Part shown: one piece after another, positions 61,211 through 64,000 of the stretch | How positions within the stretch are numbered: position 1 is the first letter of the stretch | Layout: every line of letters begins with the position of its first letter | NCBI GenBank assembly: GCA_963513935.1 | Contig: OY740768.1 | Coordinates: forward strand, 65,328,786-65,392,785 | Source: Aphrophora alni | Lineage: Eukaryota; Arthropoda; Insecta; Hemiptera; Aphrophoridae | Length of the DNA: 64,000 bases | Reading direction: 5' to 3' | Translations under genes and position numbers: made by a program | The notes under the pieces: generated by a model | The model's database searches: none | What the model saw: only the letters and a program-made list of their open reading frames with translations | What the model was told of the DNA's origin: nothing

Positions 61211-63021
61211 TATTTGTTGCAAAACCACTCACTACGCAAAGAATATTTGAACACACAATATAAAGAAGTAGTGTCCTTCTCTTTTTGGTTTATCGTGATA
61301 ATTACAGAAACGACTGACATGATACTAAACATTATTACGCTGTTTGAAAGCCTAATTTTTGCGGAAAAACTTATAATTCCGTTTTATTAAAAATGGAGTA
61401 AACTATGAATTAAATTATGATTCGGGCAATCTAGGATAGTCGAACATAACATAAGGCCGAAAATTAAAGATGTGCAAAATTGGCCAAAGTGTAGGCTTCC
61501 AGTGTTGTGGTAGTACTGATTGAAAAGATATCACTCGGGTTGTGAACAAACACAGAAAGTTTTAACGTTTATGAACCTCTTTTTCAAGAAGATCTACCTT
61601 TTCATCATCAGTTTGAAACATTTAAAATATATCACGTGAGTTATTTTTCATTGGGAATTCTTTTATTTTATATCGAAATTGAGTATTCTTAAATTTTATT
61701 AGGCATTTCCTTTAATATAACTCCAATTTTGTCAGCAATTTTAAGTCCAGCATTGTTTGGAGATTATTTAACCTTTTTTAAATGTCCAGAAAAATTGTCT
61801 AATAAAAGTTCTGAAGCAAGATGGAAACAATAAACTCTACCTTTACTGGAGTAACAAAGTTACTCTAATAATGAAAAACTTGAATAACAATAATTACAGT
61901 AAAATGAGCATGCTGTTAAGAAATAACCCTAAGAATCATCTATTATATCATGACGTCAAAAAACGCAACACATACGTACACTACAAGTAAGTGCCCGTGA
62001 AACTATAATAGAGTCAGCGTTTTGTCTGATCCGAGGACGACGGAAATTAATATAAGTTTATATCACAAGAACATACAACTTTACAATAGCCTACTGTGTA
62101 TTTAAATACATTTTAAATTTTAATTATGTCATAATATAAAACTTCAATTATTCAAGAGAATCCGGCGCGGAGAAACAGTTATGAATTAATTAAGCACAAA
62201 CTTTGGAAGTTCTCTAAACTTTTACTTTTCAATTAGGTAGTTTGGAGAGTGTTGTGATAATGTTTAACTGTTGAATAAATTAAAACAACAATTTTTTAGT
62301 ATAAACATTTTCCTCACGTATTATCTAAACAACGGTTCATTACGAATGACTATAAAGTTTGAAGTTTGATGTTGGACGAGTATTCTATGGATGATTACAT
62401 CAAACCGTTTATTTTGAGACTGGAAATATAGTGACGGTTGAAAAGTGATGTCATGCAATATGTTACGAACGGACGGGCGAAACTTTAAAGTTTGATGCAG
62501 CATTGTTGTCCAACTGAATTGTGGTGAAAATCGCTTAATGGTGGAGTAAAAATATGAGTTGATCCCAAATTTTACATTATCCTTAATAGTCTGATTTTTA
62601 TGATACACATTTTCCTTTATCTATTTTGGAGTATCGAGTTCAAATTTAACATAGTTTTGAACGAACCTGCTCTCAGTACATCCCTAAAAAACAATAACCC
62701 CATAAAATTTGAAAATTAATTTATACTGATAAACCTCAAAATATTTTTGTTTTTTTAAAGCAATGAGTTCGAATTTAACATTATTTTCGCAGTATAAAAT
62801 ATATTTATTGTTATCATTGAGAAAATATATTACCTTTTAATAGACGTGATGAATGTAATGTTCTCTTACCTGAAAGAAATAATAAACATATTTAGAATAA
62901 AAATTAAATATAAATTAACAAATATATTTTCAAGGTTGTCAATCCTAAATATTATAAAACATTTATTAACTCCTTAATATAGAAATAAAAACATGTTTTC
63001 TTTTAAAAATGTCGAAAGTCT
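61211..63021. other. AT-rich spacer, no gene assigned
   Basis: A plus-strand frame open at about 61809-61992 ends at a GTAAGT-like site but lacks an acceptor. A 95-codon minus frame at 62321-62608 has no family resemblance. Confidence 0.4.
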
Positions 63022-64000
63022 TTGAAAGATTACTTAATAAGAGACTTACCAATTATCAGAATTAGTAAATTAATACCATCTCATCAATTTATCATCAAAA
63101 GTAAGCATTCTACAATAGAACAGATACATTGTATCACTAATGTGAGTGAAAAACATTTGAAGAAGAAAATGTTTGTTCTGCAGCCTTTTGATAGGGTTTG
63201 GCATGAGGGTTTAAAGTTAAAATTACTCAAAGATTTGCCAATTCAGTATTATAGTTTACTTAAATTATTTTCGGAAAATAAATATTCTCGAGTCCGGCAT
63301 GGTCAGAAGTAAGCAGATTTGAAAATAATAAAGGCACGACAAGAAAGCGTTCTCGGACCCACACTCTACTTTCTGTATACTCGGGATATCCCTTGCGATG
63401 AGACGTCGTGATGGCTACATTTTGTGATGATATTGTGTTAATTACAGTTGACGATGATATCTATAGTGCTACACATAATAAGCTGCAAAAGATGATAAAC
63501 AATGTGAGTAACTGGACTAAACGTTTGGGTATTTAACTTAATCTTCACATATAACAAAGAAACCCATCTTCATGTGCTAATCAATGTATCATTTATGAAC
63601 AGAGCGAAATATCTGGATATGATCATGGATTCAAAACTGAAATGGAGAAAACATATTAAAAAGATAAAAGAAGAAATAACCAACAAAAGTATAGAAAACT
63701 TTATTTGCAACTTAGAGTTTGAGAGTTATAACTCAGAGTTATCAGTAGACAATAAGTTGTTAATGTATAAACAGGTATTCAAGCCTGTATGGATGTACAA
63801 AGAAAACTAAAAAGGAAATGATCCAAAGCTTTCAGAATAATGTTTTGCTGGGGATAGTAAACATTCCCTGGTATGTACACAACACGGATTTGAACCGTGA
63901 TTTACGCATCAACTTCGTCATCGAAGAAATAAGAAGGAAAGCAATAAAACGCAACCAACGACTGCAATAGAAGCAGCTCTGAAGAGGCTCAAATATCAAA
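63022..64000 (+). pseudogene. Jockey-clade LINE reverse transcriptase, broken and cut by the window edge
   Basis: The first frame covers the start of the reverse transcriptase fingers (IPSHQF, KHSTIEQIH) and reads FDRVWHEGLKLKLLKDLP at about 63187-63242, then a stop at 63310. Frame changes follow: SVLGPTLYFLYTRDIP (about 63340), FCDDIVLITVDDD (catalytic FADD changed to FCDD, about 63420) and KLQKMINNVSNWTKRLGI. Then NRAKYLDMIMDSKLKWRKHI and ELSVDNKLLMYKQVFKPVWM (to 63807), and relics of the C-terminal QnkvLR...PWYvrNsdLhrDL segment to the end of the window. The block order and wording are those of Jockey elements. Several frameshifts and stops make it non-functional. The endonuclease and ORF1 regions are not present upstream. 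Confidence 0.88.

Noticed and set aside
61809..61992. About 62-codon plus-strand frame ending at a GTAAGT
   Set aside because: No acceptor with a pyrimidine tract, Asn/Lys-rich composition as expected by chance, and no family resemblance.

Overview
The window looks like AT-rich, repeat-laden intergenic or intronic DNA from an insect. The evidence is an interstitial run of the arthropod telomere motif CCTAA, a mariner remnant, a Jockey-clade LINE, and a Ty3/gypsy element primed by insect-type lysine tRNA. A hemipteran or another large-genome insect would fit, but no single sequence settles the order. There are no bacterial operons, rRNA or tRNA genes, or CRISPR arrays.

Layout. 0.5-1.6 kb: a fold-back element interrupted by a smaller inverted-repeat transposon and by a perfect 42-nt palindrome. 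2.9-33 kb: mostly unique AT-rich DNA with four copies of one dispersed repeat (family A), a second dispersed family (B), three decayed LINE fragments (10.3, 21.1 and 31.6 kb), a 350-bp GA tract, and a few stretches that look like host exons (5.9, 9.5-10.1, 15.5 and 16.4-16.8 kb). 33.8-34.3 kb: a 492-bp internally deleted mariner with both inverted repeats. 35.0-43.7 kb: a complete, apparently young Ty3/gypsy retrotransposon on the minus strand, with intact gag and pol and 1.67-kb LTRs of exactly equal length. 44.5 kb: a long CT/TA tract. 45.7 kb: another exon-like segment. 48.6, 55.5 and 60.1 kb: three decayed Tc1/mariner-like transposases, the last inside a well-preserved element with roughly 180-bp inverted repeats. 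52.0-52.7 kb: a head-to-tail dimer of a 341-bp unit, each unit carrying a hammerhead-ribozyme-like fold. 58.4-58.9 kb: a palindromic MITE. 63.0 kb to the end: a broken Jockey-type reverse transcriptase running off the window.

How the parts work together. The only complete gene set is the gypsy element. Gag would assemble the particle and Pol supplies protease, reverse transcriptase, RNase H and integrase. A lysine-tRNA primer site and a purine tract sit at the expected ends. Gag and Pol lie in one frame separated by a single TGA, an expression layout unlike the usual frameshift. The host exon candidates are isolated and unidentified. They would be pieces of genes whose introns have been swollen by transposons.

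The observations most worth following up are the 341-bp tandem dimer with hammerhead-like folds (metazoan retrozyme-like), the gag-TGA-pol arrangement with a duplicated primer-binding site, and the nested fold-back element at the left end.
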